The notes: generated from the sequence alone by a model not told the origin. A DNA stretch of 64,000 bases from Mucilaginibacter saanensis (GCF_014200575.1 NZ_JACHBZ010000018.1:1-64000); one strand, 5' to 3'; numbered from the stretch's first letter, positions 1 to 9,056 are shown. Numbers and translations: made by a program.

Positions 1-267
1 CTGGGTACCTGGGCCTCTATTTATGAGCTGGCGGATAAGGATTATGTAGGCAATGCGGTGATCCCCTCAGAAAAAGTGATCATGTATGATTCATCCAACT
101 GCATGGTGAATGTACCGGGCGAAAAGCTGGTGATATTACAGGGCCTGCATGACTTTATCGTAGTGGAATCCAACAACACGCTGCTGATTTGCCCGCGTGA
201 TCAGGAGCAGAATGTGAAACAGGTTGTGGCTGATGTAAAAAGCAAGTTTGGTACTAAGTATATTTAA
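1..267 (+). CDS. manC: Mannose-1-phosphate guanylyltransferase, C-terminal 88 residues (partial)
   Basis: The frame is open from base 1 to a TAA at 265-267, so only the 3' end of the gene is present and the start lies outside the window. The fragment starts LGTWASIYEL, resembling the late GTW motif of GDP-mannose pyrophosphorylases, and ends with an ICPRDQEQ segment typical of Bacteroidota ManC. The family makes GDP-mannose from mannose-1-phosphate and GTP in the cytoplasm. The gene for GDP-fucose synthase, which uses a product derived from GDP-mannose, follows 69 bp downstream on the same strand and supports the call. The catalytic N-terminal nucleotidyltransferase domain cannot be checked here. 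Confidence 0.8.
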   Translation: MGTWASIYELADKDYVGNAVIPSEKVIMYDSSNCMVNVPGEKLVILQGLHDFIVVESNNTLLICPRDQEQNVKQVVADVKSKFGTKYI

Positions 268-336
268 GGTTAAAGCATTGATCTGGTTATAAATAAAAGC
301 AGGATCACTACTTCATACTTAAAACCATCACAAACA

Positions 337-1281
337 ATGGAAAAAAACAGTAAAATATATATAGCCGGGCATAATGGAATGGTAGGTTCGGCCATTACAC
401 GTAAACTGCGTGAAAATGGTTTTGAAAACCTGTTGCTCAAAAACTCTAAGGAACTTGATTTACGTAGCCAGCAGGCAGTTGCAGACTTTTTTGAAACCGA
501 AAAGCCTGATTATGTTTTTTTGGCGGCAGCAAAGGTTGGCGGCATTATAGCCAACAATACCTACCGGGCCGATTTTTTGTATGAAAACCTGCTCATGGAA
601 TGTAATATTATACATTCTGCCTATGTTGCGGGTGTAAAAAAACTAATGTTCCTGGGCAGTTCATGTATCTACCCTAAAATGGCTCCCCAGCCGTTAAAAG
701 AAGAATACCTGCTCACCGGACCGCTTGAATACACCAATGAGCCTTATGCCATAGCAAAAATTGCCGGCATAAAGCTTTGCGAAACTTATCGTGACCAATA
801 TGGTTGCAATTTTATCAGTGTAATGCCTACTAACTTGTATGGTATTGGTGATAATTACCACCCCACTAATTCACATGTTTTGCCCGCCATGATCCGCAAA
901 TTTCATGAGGCAAAGATTAATGGAGATAAGACGGTTACCATTTGGGGTACAGGAACTCCCCAAAGAGAGTTCTTATATGCCGATGATCTGGCCGAAGCCT
1001 GCTTATTCCTGATGGAGCAATACAATGAGAAGGAATTGATCAACGTAGGGACAGGCGATGACCTGAGTATTGCTGAATTGGCAACCCTTGTTAAAAAGGT
1101 ATTGGGTTATGAAGGCGACCTGGTTTTTGATACTACCAAACCTGATGGCACACCCCGTAAATTAATGGATGTATCAAAATTGCACAGCCTAGGCTGGCAG
1201 CATCACACTACCCTGGCCGATGGTATTTTATCGGCCTATAATGATTTTACAGATAAGCATACCGCTAATCACGAGCGCTAA
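337..1281 (+). CDS. fcl: GDP-L-fucose synthase (GDP-4-keto-6-deoxymannose epimerase/reductase)
   Basis: This 314-residue extended SDR is the usual length for Fcl/WcaG. It has the nucleotide-binding GHNGMVG motif at residues 11-17. The catalytic triad region is visible as GSSCIYP (Ser around 108-109) and YAIAK with Tyr137 and Lys141. The enzyme converts GDP-4-keto-6-deoxy-D-mannose to GDP-L-fucose using NADPH in the cytosol. The gmd dehydratase that should precede it biochemically is not in the window. It lies between manC and rfbC in a same-strand run of nucleotide-sugar genes, which points to a role in polysaccharide or surface-glycan synthesis. The start is the only ATG near the conserved N-terminus. 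Confidence 0.93.
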   Translation: MEKNSKIYIAGHNGMVGSAITRKLRENGFENLLLKNSKELDLRSQQAVADFFETEKPDYVFLAAAKVGGIIANNTYRADFLYENLLMECNIIHSAYVAGVKKLMFLGSSCIYPKMAPQPLKEEYLLTGPLEYTNEPYAIAKIAGIKLCETYRDQYGCNFISVMPTNLYGIGDNYHPTNSHVLPAMIRKFHEAKINGDKTVTIWGTGTPQREFLYADDLAEACLFLMEQYNEKELINVGTGDDLSIAELATLVKKVLGYEGDLVFDTTKPDGTPRKLMDVSKLHSLGWQHHTTLADGILSAYNDFTDKHTANHER

Positions 1282-1360
1282 TAGCTTATTTGTTTTAAAT
1301 AATAATCTGATAGCTTACACTACCGCCGGTTATTAACCGGTATAAATATTCAATAAGTAT

Positions 1361-1915
1361 ATGACCCTTACCCCAACCCCCATCCAGGGACTTATTATTT
1401 TAACCCCACGTGTTTTTAATGACGACAGAGGTTATTTTTTTGAATCGTTTAACGAAACATCTTTTAATGATTTAGCCGGTTACAAAGTGAATTTTGTTCA
1501 GGACAATCAATCTTTTTCAACCAAAGGAGTACTGCGCGGGCTGCATTTGCAAAAAGGCGAACATGCCCAGGCTAAACTGGTTAGGGTAACACAAGGCGAG
1601 GTGTTAGACGTAGCTGTTGATTTGCGTAAAGACTCGGCTACTTATGGACAACATTACAGCGTATTACTTTCTGCAGAAAATAACCAGCAGTTTTTTATCC
1701 CCCGCGGCTTTGGGCACGGTTTTGTTGTGTTGAGCGATACCGCTGTTTTCCAATACAAATGTGATAACTATTACAACAAACAATCTGAAGGTGGCTTACA
1801 CTATGCCGACCCAGGTTTGGCTATCGACTGGAAGTTGCCTCAGGATGAGTTGCTGGTATCTGAAAAGGATGCAGAGCTGCCATTCTTAAAGGACGCCGCT
1901 GACTTTGGATTTTAA
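1361..1915 (+). CDS. rfbC: dTDP-4-dehydrorhamnose 3,5-epimerase
   Basis: The 184-residue protein matches the usual RmlC length. Family signatures are DDRGYFFE at residues 21-28, VLRGLHLQ at 57-64 with the catalytic His62, PRGFGHGF at 114-121, and Tyr132 in the position of the catalytic acid. RmlC is a cupin-fold epimerase that acts on dTDP-4-keto-6-deoxyglucose in the third step of dTDP-L-rhamnose synthesis. It is followed 44 bp later by rfbD, the next step. The first two pathway genes, rfbA and rfbB, are not in this window, so they must lie elsewhere or upstream if the pathway is complete. Confidence 0.95.
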   Translation: MTLTPTPIQGLIILTPRVFNDDRGYFFESFNETSFNDLAGYKVNFVQDNQSFSTKGVLRGLHLQKGEHAQAKLVRVTQGEVLDVAVDLRKDSATYGQHYSVLLSAENNQQFFIPRGFGHGFVVLSDTAVFQYKCDNYYNKQSEGGLHYADPGLAIDWKLPQDELLVSEKDAELPFLKDAADFGF

Positions 1916-1959
1916 TAATAACAACAATTAATAAGTTTTAAACTTACGTACCTACTGAT

Positions 1960-2814
1960 ATGCAAAACATTGTAGTTTTTGGAGCTTCGGGACAATTAGG
2001 GCAGTGCCTTAAAAATGTAGCGGAGCTAAAACAAATAAATTCAATTATATTTCCTCCCGAAACGGAAGCAAATATTTTGGATATGGATGCCATAACCCAA
2101 ATATTTGAACAATATAAACCTGCTTATGTAATTAATTGCGCAGCCTATACTGCGGTTGATAAAGCAGAGGACGACGTTGACATGGCCCGCAAAATAAACA
2201 GGACTGGTGCCGCTAACCTTGCTGCACAGTGCAGGGAACATGGCGCCGTGCTGGTTCATATATCAACAGATTTTATTTTTAAGGGTGATAAACCTTATCC
2301 GCTTGTTGAAAGTGATGTTGCTGAACCTGTAAGTATTTACGGTCTTACCAAATTAGAGGGTGAGCAGGATATCATTAGCATATTGCCGCAGCATTATATT
2401 TTACGCACCAGCTGGTTGTACTCAGAATATGGCAATAACTTTGCTAAAACTATGCTCAAATTAGGTACCGAGCGCGACGAACTGAAAATTATTGCCGACC
2501 AGGTAGGTACACCTACTTACGCCATTGACCTGGCAGGTGCAGTACTTGATATTATTGCTTCTGGAAGCGAAAGCTATGGCGTTTACCATTACAGCAACGA
2601 GGGCGTAACCTCCTGGTATGATTTTGCTAAGGGAATATTTGATTTGGCTGGCAGTAAGGTAAAAGCTTATCCTATCCGTACCAGCGAATACCCTACAAAG
2701 GCGACGCGCCCAGCTTTTTCGGTGATGGACAAGGCAAAGATCAAAAGCACATTTAACATACAAATACCATACTGGCGGGATAGCCTGGCAATATGTCTGG
2801 AAAAGCTGAAATAA
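1960..2814 (+). CDS. rfbD: dTDP-4-dehydrorhamnose reductase
   Basis: This 284-residue extended SDR has the nucleotide-binding GASGQLG motif at residues 8-14, an ISTDFIFKG segment at 101-109 and the catalytic YGLTK pair Tyr127/Lys131. A late RTSWLYSEYGNNF segment is characteristic of RmlD. It reduces dTDP-4-keto-rhamnose to dTDP-L-rhamnose with NAD(P)H. It is the last gene of the plus-strand nucleotide-sugar run and ends 16 bp before a very long perfect palindrome that looks like a bidirectional terminator, with cysN convergent on the other side. Confidence 0.95.
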   Translation: MQNIVVFGASGQLGQCLKNVAELKQINSIIFPPETEANILDMDAITQIFEQYKPAYVINCAAYTAVDKAEDDVDMARKINRTGAANLAAQCREHGAVLVHISTDFIFKGDKPYPLVESDVAEPVSIYGLTKLEGEQDIISILPQHYILRTSWLYSEYGNNFAKTMLKLGTERDELKIIADQVGTPTYAIDLAGAVLDIIASGSESYGVYHYSNEGVTSWYDFAKGIFDLAGSKVKAYPIRTSEYPTKATRPAFSVMDKAKIKSTFNIQIPYWRDSLAICLEKLK

Positions 2815-2830
2815 GTGGAAATCAGTCCTG

Positions 2831-2889
2831 TTCTTAGGTAATAAAAAAGGCCTTAGCGATTCGCTAAGGCCTTTTTTATTACCTAAGAA
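2831..2889. terminator. Bidirectional terminator with 29-bp perfect arms
   Basis: Bases 2831-2859 are exactly complementary to 2861-2889, with a single base at the centre. The stem core GGCCTTAGCGA is flanked on both sides by A/T runs, so each strand presents a GC-rich hairpin followed by a U tract. It sits between the convergent genes rfbD and cysN, 16 bp and 6 bp from their stop codons. Confidence 0.9.
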
Positions 2890-2895
2890 TTGTCT

Positions 2896-4140
2896 TTATA
2901 AAAAGATGGTTCCGGCGGCTACGGTTTCATTAGTAGCTTCGTCAACAAGTATCAATGATCCGGTGATGCGGTTTTTGCGGTATTCATCAAAAACTACGGG
3001 TTGGGTGGTGCGCAGGCGCACACGGGCCATCTCGTTCATTTTAATGTCGCCACCATTCTCCAGCTTTTCCATCGTGTTAATATCCAGTTTATAATAAACT
3101 TCTTTAATAATGGCCATTACCTCGCGGGTGGTGTTCTTTAAATGATATTTAGCACCCGGGCGCGGACCTCTGGAACCCATCCAGCAAATCATGGCATCAA
3201 TATCCTGGCTTACCTGCGGCTCGCTGTCGTCTTTCACAATCATGTCACCGCGGCTTACGTCAATATCATCTTCTAAAGTAATAGAAACCGACATCGGAGC
3301 AAAAGCCTCATCAACCGGGCCCGAAAATGTATCAATTGATTTGATAGCTGATGTTAAGCCGGAAGGCAAAACAGTTATTTTATCGCCCGGTTTAAATATA
3401 CCGCCAGCTATACGGCCTGCATAGCCCCGGTAATCATGGTATTCTGCCGCGTGCGGGCGTATTACCGTTTGTACCGGGAAACGTGCGTCTGAGTGGTTCT
3501 CATCACTCCCTATATGGATGGTTTCCAGGGTGTGCAGCAAGCTTTCGCCTTTATACCAGGGCATGTTTACTGAATCATTTACCACGTTATCACCTTCCAG
3601 CGCACTGATAGGCACATAACGAATATCGGTAACATCAATTTTGGCTGCAAAATCCTCGTATTGTTCAACTACCTTGTTAAAGGCCTCCTCAGAGTAATCA
3701 ACCAGGTCCATTTTATTAATACAAACAATAATGTGAGGTATTTTTAAAAGGGACGCAATGTAGGAGTGGCGGCAGGTTTGCTCAACCACACCTTTACGGG
3801 CGTCAACAAGTACCAGGGCCAGGTTGGCGGTTGATGCACCTGTAACCATGTTGCGGGTGTACTGGATGTGTCCCGGGGTATCGGCAATAATAAATTTACG
3901 TTTTGGGGTGGCAAAATAGCGGTAAGCAACATCAATGGTGATGCCCTGTTCTCTTTCAGACCGCAGACCATCGGTTAGCAAGGAAAGGTCAATATGTTGT
4001 AAGCCTTTTCTTTCGCTTGATTGTTTTACGGCTGCCATCTGATCCTCAAAGATCGACTTGGAGTCGTATAATAATCTTCCGATGAGTGTACTTTTGCCAT
4101 CATCCACACTACCGGCTGTTGTAAAACGTAATAGTTCCAT
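2896..4140 (-). CDS. cysN: Sulfate adenylyltransferase subunit 1 (GTPase)
   Basis: This 414-residue translation-factor-like GTPase has G1 GSVDDGKS at residues 10-17, G3 DTPGH at 87-91 and G4 NKMD at 142-145, followed by EF-Tu-like beta-barrel domains. CysN couples GTP hydrolysis to ATP sulfurylase activity of CysD, making adenosine 5'-phosphosulfate from sulfate and ATP in the cytoplasm. It ends where the beta barrels end, so there is no fused APS kinase as in CysNC proteins. It lies 76 bp downstream of cysD on the same strand, the usual cysDN arrangement. cysH, cysC and sulfite reductase genes are not in the window. Confidence 0.95.
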   Translation of the reverse strand: MELLRFTTAGSVDDGKSTLIGRLLYDSKSIFEDQMAAVKQSSERKGLQHIDLSLLTDGLRSEREQGITIDVAYRYFATPKRKFIIADTPGHIQYTRNMVTGASTANLALVLVDARKGVVEQTCRHSYIASLLKIPHIIVCINKMDLVDYSEEAFNKVVEQYEDFAAKIDVTDIRYVPISALEGDNVVNDSVNMPWYKGESLLHTLETIHIGSDENHSDARFPVQTVIRPHAAEYHDYRGYAGRIAGGIFKPGDKITVLPSGLTSAIKSIDTFSGPVDEAFAPMSVSITLEDDIDVSRGDMIVKDDSEPQVSQDIDAMICWMGSRGPRPGAKYHLKNTTREVMAIIKEVYYKLDINTMEKLENGGDIKMNEMARVRLRTTQPVVFDEYRKNRITGSLILVDEATNETVAAGTIFL

Positions 4141-4216
4141 AATTTATGCGTGGCGCAATGTCAATGCTGATATTACGCTTTATATTGTTTATAGCTAAGC
4201 AGCTAAGTTGATCAAA

Positions 4217-5122
4217 TTAAAAATAACCTTGTTTCTTCCTGTCTTCCATTGATGTATCAGAGCGTTTATCATCGCTCCTGTTACCACGCTCGGTGCTGCG
4301 GGTGGCAGATACTTCAGCTACAATTTTTTCCAGTGTATCCGCATCAGATTCAATACCGCCGGTAATGGTGATATCGCCCAGGGTACGGAAACGCATCAGT
4401 TTGTTTTCAACAGTTTCGCCGTCACGCAGTACCAAAAATTCTGATGCCGGTAACCAGGTACCATCGCGATAAACGGCATTGCGGTTATGGGCAAAATACA
4501 GCGACGGGATGGCAATATTTTCCTGCAGGATATAGTTCCATATATCCATTTCAGTCCAGTTACTGATTGGGAACACCCTAAAGTGCTCGCCCATTCTTTT
4601 ACGGCCGTTAAAAATATTCCAAAGCTCAGGGCGCTGATTTTTGGGATCCCACTGACCAAACTCATCGCGGTGCGAAAAGAAACGCTCCTTTGAACGTGCT
4701 TTTTCTTCGTCGCGGCGGGCGCCACCTATGGCTGCATCAATTTTATTGTTCTCAATAGTATCCAGTAATGAAACTATCTGCAGCTCGTTACGGCTGGCGT
4801 TAATGCCGCTTTCTTCAACCGCACGGCCTTTATCAATAGCTTCCTGTACCGAGCCTACAATAAGCTGTACACCTAAATCGGCTACCAGCTTATCCCTGAA
4901 TTCCATTGTTTCGGGGAAATTGTGCCCGGTATCTATATGGATAAGAGGCATCGGGATTTTGGCGGGCCAAAAAGCTTTACGGGCCAGGTGGGTTACAACT
5001 ATGGAATCTTTTCCGCCTGAGAACAGTATAGCAGGACGATCAAACTGGGCCACAACTTCGCGTATAACGTATATAGCCTCTGATTCTAATTCCTGCAGAT
5101 GAGTAAGATAATATTTGTGCAT
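4217..5122 (-). CDS. cysD: Sulfate adenylyltransferase subunit 2
   Basis: The protein carries the PP-loop motif FSGGKDS near residue 35, then a HIDTGHNFPE segment and a DEEKARSKERFFSHRDEFGQ stretch characteristic of CysD. It is the catalytic ATP sulfurylase subunit that works with CysN. I chose the ATG at 5122, giving 301 residues beginning MHKYYLTHLQELE, because family members start with this segment. An in-frame GTG at 5149 would add nine residues without family support. The last roughly 30 residues are rich in charged residues (ERGNRSDDKRSD) and end KKQGYF, as in other CysD proteins. Confidence 0.95.
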   Translation of the reverse strand: MHKYYLTHLQELESEAIYVIREVVAQFDRPAILFSGGKDSIVVTHLARKAFWPAKIPMPLIHIDTGHNFPETMEFRDKLVADLGVQLIVGSVQEAIDKGRAVEESGINASRNELQIVSLLDTIENNKIDAAIGGARRDEEKARSKERFFSHRDEFGQWDPKNQRPELWNIFNGRKRMGEHFRVFPISNWTEMDIWNYILQENIAIPSLYFAHNRNAVYRDGTWLPASEFLVLRDGETVENKLMRFRTLGDITITGGIESDADTLEKIVAEVSATRSTERGNRSDDKRSDTSMEDRKKQGYF

Positions 5123-5253
5123 GTTCAATGAAAAACCCGCTAAATCCACCTAAATAGTAGTATTTAGCAATCAAACTACAATATTAGCAATTTATGCTCA
5201 TTAATTTGTAATCTAATGTATTTTAACCTTTAAAATTAACGGGAGTATAAGCT

Positions 5254-6171
5254 TTACCTTTCGGAAGCCACCGTATTTATCATTTTAGCTATAATATCAG
5301 GGTCGCTGGCCTGCAGCCAATGGAAAGTGGTATCTTTTCTGAACCAGGTGAGCTGCCGTTTGGCAAAACGCCTGGTATTTTGTTTTATCATTTCAATGGC
5401 CTTTTCAAGGGTGATGTTGCCATCAAAATAATCAAATAGTTCGCTATAGCCCACAGTATTCAGGGCATTAAGATGGCGGTAGGAGGCCAGTGCGCTTACT
5501 TCGGCTATGAGGCCCTGTTGCAGCATCATATCAACCCGTTCATTAATGCGGTTATATAATACCTCGCGCGGCAGGTTGAGCGCCAGTTTAACGATGTTGA
5601 AAGGGCGTTTATTTACGGTAGATTGCCTGAACGAGGAAATCGGTTTACCCGATGCTTCAAAAACTTCGAGCGCCCTGATGATGCGTTGAGGATTGCCGAG
5701 GTCAACTTCATCATAATAAATTGGGTCGGCAAGTTTTAGCTTTTGTTGTAGGCTCTCGATTCCGTTTTCTTCCAGTTGCTGGTTTAGTTTTTCCCTGATA
5801 ACCGGATCGGCAGTTGGCAGTTCGTCAAAGCCCTCGCAAATGGCTTTAATATATAAACCTGATCCTCCTGCTAAAATAACATGATCATGAGTTTTAAAAA
5901 GTTCATGGAGCAGGGCCAGACCTTGTTTTTCAAAGTCTCCGACAGAAAACGGTTCGGTAATGGAGTGCGAGTTAATAAAGTAATGTTTTACAGCTGCTAA
6001 CTCTTCGGCGTTGGGTTTGGCGGTGCCGATAGACATTTCCCGGAAAAACTGCCTGGAATCTGCCGATACCACTACCGTATTAAAGTGCCTGGCCAACTCA
6101 ATGGCAGCGGCTGTTTTACCCACCGCCGTAGGGCCTGCAACTATAATAAGGGTTTTAATAGGGCGTGACAT
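5254..6171 (-). CDS. miaA: tRNA dimethylallyltransferase
   Basis: The P-loop GPTAVGKT lies at residues 13-20 of the version starting MSRPIKTL, followed by the SADSRQFF substrate-binding motif and GGSGLYIKA. The 305-residue length is typical. MiaA transfers dimethylallyl to A37 of tRNAs that read UNN codons. A longer reading from 6201 is possible but its extra ten residues are encoded inside an intergenic palindromic repeat, so the ATG at 6171 is preferred. It is the last gene of a minus-strand housekeeping block, and the next gene downstream is cysD. Confidence 0.95.
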   Translation of the reverse strand: MSRPIKTLIIVAGPTAVGKTAAAIELARHFNTVVVSADSRQFFREMSIGTAKPNAEELAAVKHYFINSHSITEPFSVGDFEKQGLALLHELFKTHDHVILAGGSGLYIKAICEGFDELPTADPVIREKLNQQLEENGIESLQQKLKLADPIYYDEVDLGNPQRIIRALEVFEASGKPISSFRQSTVNKRPFNIVKLALNLPREVLYNRINERVDMMLQQGLIAEVSALASYRHLNALNTVGYSELFDYFDGNITLEKAIEMIKQNTRRFAKRQLTWFRKDTTFHWLQASDPDIIAKMINTVASER

Positions 6172-6188
6172 CGTGATAACCTTAAATA

Positions 6189-6264
6189 AAAAGTTTGTCA
6201 TTCTGAGCTTCGCGAAGAATCTATTTTGTGATTAGATCCTTGGTTCCTCAGGATGACAAACTTT
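6189..6264. repeat. REP-like palindromic element, CATTCTGAG type
   Basis: The arms 6189-6206 and 6247-6264 are complementary over 18 bp with one mismatch. An inner CTTCGCGAAG palindrome begins right after the left arm. The sequence resembles dispersed elements containing GTCATTCTGAG and GAAGAATCT that I associate with many Bacteroidota genomes. It lies just upstream of miaA. Confidence 0.75.
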
Positions 6265-6322
6265 AGTGACGTGCTACGTCAATTAATGACGTGCGGATAT
6301 AAATATTTATTCTATTGATCAA

Positions 6323-6979
6323 TTAATAATCGTCGCCACCACCGCGGTGTGGCCTGTCTTCATCATCAAAGCCTTCGTCATCGGCAAACTCGTTTCCAAA
6401 TTCATCTTCTTCTTCCTCCTCTGCATGTTTTTCTTCAGGCAATTCATCAACTCCGGTATCTGTTACTTCCGAAAAATCTTCGGCATCTTCCGGGTTAAAG
6501 GCCATCTCATTCAGGAAGTCAAAATCCTCGTTAGTTGGCGGTATAACAGTTGGATTAAATACATTACCAAATTGTTTAGGCGCCTCGCCAACAGATTTTA
6601 TAACAGCCGGGTAAACCGTACCCGGTGTTTCGTCCAGAATAATTTTCATCAGTTCCACATGGAAATCAAACGGCCGGTCGAAATTGAAGGTGTAATAAAA
6701 TTTCTGATGCGGATCATCAATAAAACTCAGCAGTTTTACATTGCTCATTAATGATACGCCACGGTCAATTCTTTTTTGATTAGGTAAATAAGTTATCTCT
6801 TCGCCTTTGGTCCATTGATCATTGCTGATATAGAAAGAAGAAGAAAAATCGGGATTATACCCGGTTGACTGGTGTATTGCGCGGTGAAGATCCTCGAAGG
6901 TTTGATTAGATTTTACATCAATCTCTCTTATCACATCATCATAATCCTCGAAAGTAATCCTAAACCTGTATAGTGCCAT
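6323..6979 (-). CDS. Plasmid pRiA4b ORF-3-like protein with acidic tail
   Basis: The N-terminal part, beginning MALYRFRITFED and containing FYYTFNFDRPFDF around residues 95-107, resembles the plasmid pRiA4b ORF-3 / IS1096 TnpR-like domain family. That family name reflects early sightings on mobile elements and no enzymatic role is established. The last 50 or so residues are extremely acidic (runs of Glu and Asp) and end RGGGDDY. The ATG at 6979 is preferred over 7003 because it starts the conserved domain and lies 22 bp downstream of a TATTTTTG box. It sits between miaA and the CCA-adding-type enzyme on the same strand, so a link to RNA metabolism is possible but only inferred. Confidence 0.7.
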   Translation of the reverse strand: MALYRFRITFEDYDDVIREIDVKSNQTFEDLHRAIHQSTGYNPDFSSSFYISNDQWTKGEEITYLPNQKRIDRGVSLMSNVKLLSFIDDPHQKFYYTFNFDRPFDFHVELMKIILDETPGTVYPAVIKSVGEAPKQFGNVFNPTVIPPTNEDFDFLNEMAFNPEDAEDFSEVTDTGVDELPEEKHAEEEEEDEFGNEFADDEGFDDEDRPHRGGGDDY

Positions 6980-7000
6980 TGTTTTTGTAAATTTGGGGGA

Positions 7001-7008
7001 CAAAAATA
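7001..7008 (-). promoter_or_regulatory. Putative -7 element TATTTTTG
   Basis: The minus strand reads TATTTTTG, fitting the Bacteroidota TAnnTTTG box, 21 bp before the ATG at 6979. I see no TTG at the normal -33 spacing, so the promoter is tentative. Confidence 0.35.
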
Positions 7009-7018
7009 ATCTTTTATT

Positions 7019-8431
7019 TTAATTTGTGTTTGCCACAACTTTTAAGCCAATTTCCAAACCTTTGGCAATTGTAAAGTTAATGGCAGCTTCGCGTGTATTC
7101 GGAATTTCGCCTTCAAGTATGGCTTCGCGTATCTGATTTTTGATAATTCCTACCTCCCGGCCTTCTCTTAAGCCAAAAAGCTGCATAATATCGGTTCCGG
7201 TAACTGGAGGTTGCCAGTTTCTGATACTATCGCGCTCTTCAACATCTTTTAATTTTTGTTGAACAAGCTCAAAATTGTTACGGTATTTTTTTACCTTATA
7301 TTCATTTTTTGTTGTTATGTCTGCTTTACACAACAGCATCAGGCCTTCAATGTCATCTCCGGCTTCAAAAAGTAACCTGCGCACTGCCGAGTCGGTAACG
7401 ATGGATTGCGACAGTACAATAGGACGTAAATGCAGTTGCACCAGTTTTTGCACCTGCTTCATTTTTTCGTTCAGGGGGAGTTTTAACTGGGCAAATATTT
7501 TAGGCACCATGCGCGCGCCGCGATCTTCGTGACCGTGAAAGGTCCAGCCGTGACCGGGCTCAAAACGTTTGGTGGCAGGTTTGGCAATATCATGTAATAT
7601 AGCAGCCCAGCGCAGCCAAAGATCGGTTGTGGTTTCGCAAATATTGTCAAGCACTTGCAGTGTATGATAAAAATTGTCCTTGTGCCCCTTGCCGTCAATG
7701 TAATCAACACCATAAAGATTGGTCATCTGCGGGAATATTTTGTGCAGCAGGCCGGTATCAAACAAATAATTAAAGCCGATAGATGGCACTGGCGACAAGA
7801 TGATCTTATTCAGCTCGTCGGTAATGCGCTCCTGCGATATGATGCTGATGCGGTCGGTATTGTTTTTAATGGCGGCTACGGCTATGGCATCAATCCTGAA
7901 ATTAAGCTGCGATGCAAACCTGATGGCCCTCATCATACGCAGCGGATCATCAGAAAAAGTTTCCTCGGGATTAAGCGGTGTCCTGATCAGTTTTTGCTCC
8001 AGGTCGGCAATACCACCGAAAGGGTCAAGCAAATCGCCAAAGGTATCCGGATGGAGGGATATAGCCAAGGCGTTGATGGTAAAATCGCGGCGTTTCTGGT
8101 CATCCTCCAGTGTTCCGTTTTCTACGATGGGTTTCCGGGAGTCCAGGCGGTATGATTCTTTTCGTGCACCAACAAATTCAATTTCAAGGTCATGATATTT
8201 GAGCGATGCCGTACCAAAGTTTTTATACACTGCAACTTTTACTTTAAGTTTAGCTGCTACGGCCTCGGCAAAGGCAATGCCGTTGCCTATAATTACAATA
8301 TCAATATCCTTTGACGGACGATTTAAAAAAATATCGCGCACAAAGCCACCAATAGCATAAACCGGCAGCTGGTGTTGAGCCGCGAGTTTTGATATTACAG
8401 AAAATACAGGATGCTGCAGATGTGCTTTCAT
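7019..8431 (-). CDS. cca: CCA tRNA nucleotidyltransferase / poly(A) polymerase family protein with HD domain
   Basis: Counting from the ATG at 8431, the class II nucleotidyltransferase head has GGFVRD at residues 28-33, the metal-binding DID at 42-44, RRDFTINALA at 114-123 and a DDPLRMMRAIRF segment at 161-172. An HD metal-dependent phosphohydrolase motif (LHDIAKP) is at about 279-285. The 470-residue length fits the Bacteroidota CCA-adding type with HD domain, which adds or repairs tRNA 3' CCA ends. Poly(A) polymerase activity cannot be excluded from sequence alone. A longer frame from 8518 would overlap tsaC and has no family support. Confidence 0.85.
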   Translation of the reverse strand: MKAHLQHPVFSVISKLAAQHQLPVYAIGGFVRDIFLNRPSKDIDIVIIGNGIAFAEAVAAKLKVKVAVYKNFGTASLKYHDLEIEFVGARKESYRLDSRKPIVENGTLEDDQKRRDFTINALAISLHPDTFGDLLDPFGGIADLEQKLIRTPLNPEETFSDDPLRMMRAIRFASQLNFRIDAIAVAAIKNNTDRISIISQERITDELNKIILSPVPSIGFNYLFDTGLLHKIFPQMTNLYGVDYIDGKGHKDNFYHTLQVLDNICETTTDLWLRWAAILHDIAKPATKRFEPGHGWTFHGHEDRGARMVPKIFAQLKLPLNEKMKQVQKLVQLHLRPIVLSQSIVTDSAVRRLLFEAGDDIEGLMLLCKADITTKNEYKVKKYRNNFELVQQKLKDVEERDSIRNWQPPVTGTDIMQLFGLREGREVGIIKNQIREAILEGEIPNTREAAINFTIAKGLEIGLKVVANTN

Positions 8432-8466
8432 AATAAACGGTGCGCAATAACAACGGGTGATTTGCG

Positions 8467-8474
8467 CAAATTTA
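8467..8474 (-). promoter_or_regulatory. Putative -7 element TAAATTTG
   Basis: The minus strand reads TAAATTTG, 35 bp before the ATG at 8431 of the CCA-type gene. The box lies in the gap left by using that shorter start and therefore also supports it. Confidence 0.4.
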
Positions 8475-8489
8475 ACATATTGAGCCGTA

Positions 8490-9056
8490 TTATCGGCGTA
8501 TAAACTCAAACCGACCATCGGGTGCCAGTTTCATAATGGTTGAGGGGTTTTTAATTTCCTTGCTATGCTGGTCAATATCAACTACATAATCAACCCCATC
8601 AATGATCTCCTGATCAATCTGCGAAAAATATTGCGGTGATGGTTTACCACTGATATTGGCTGATGTTGATACCAGCGGCTTGCGCAGTCTTTGTATAAGT
8701 TGCTGGCAAAACTGGTTACTGGTTACCCTTATGGCAATACTGCCATCGGCGGCTATTAAGGCCGGCGAAACATTTTTTGCCCCGGGCATTATCAGCGTTA
8801 AGGGATTTTCGGCATATTCAATAAGGTCATAAGCCAGGGGATTTACCTCACTCACATAGCTTTCCAGCTTGTTTTCGGTATCCAGCAAAATGATCATGCT
8901 TTTGGCTTCATCGCGCTGTTTAAGCCGGTATATTTTTTGTATGGCTTCGGTATTGGTGGCATCGCAGCCAATACCCCAAATGGTATCAGTAGGGTACAGG
9001 ATTATTCCGCCGTTCTGTAATATTTTAAAAGCTTTGGCAACTTCGTCTCTAAGCAT
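8490..9056 (-). CDS. tsaC: L-threonylcarbamoyladenylate synthase
   Basis: This 188-residue YrdC-domain protein has the YPTDTIWGIGCDA nucleotide-binding segment near residues 21-33, the KQRDEAKSM motif and STSANISG near the C-terminus. TsaC makes threonylcarbamoyl-AMP from threonine, bicarbonate and ATP for the t6A37 modification of tRNA. It is the short YrdC form without the Sua5 C-terminal domain. Its start overlaps the stop codon of the upstream GT9 gene by 8 bp, so the two are probably translationally coupled. miaA and the CCA-adding-type enzyme lie further downstream, giving a tRNA-maturation cluster. Confidence 0.92.
   Translation of the reverse strand: MLRDEVAKAFKILQNGGIILYPTDTIWGIGCDATNTEAIQKIYRLKQRDEAKSMIILLDTENKLESYVSEVNPLAYDLIEYAENPLTLIMPGAKNVSPALIAADGSIAIRVTSNQFCQQLIQRLRKPLVSTSANISGKPSPQYFSQIDQEIIDGVDYVVDIDQHSKEIKNPSTIMKLAPDGRFEFIRR

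Noticed and set aside
2896..4140. Fused CysNC bifunctional enzyme
   Set aside because: The protein ends after the beta-barrel domains at 414 residues and has no APS kinase P-loop.
6347..6751. Plus-strand frame of 134 residues opposite the acidic pRiA4b-like gene
   Set aside because: The Phe/Ile-rich product is the antisense of Glu/Asp codons in the acidic tail.
7655..8195. Plus-strand frames of 131 and 166 residues
   Set aside because: They overlap each other and lie opposite the conserved nucleotidyltransferase gene.
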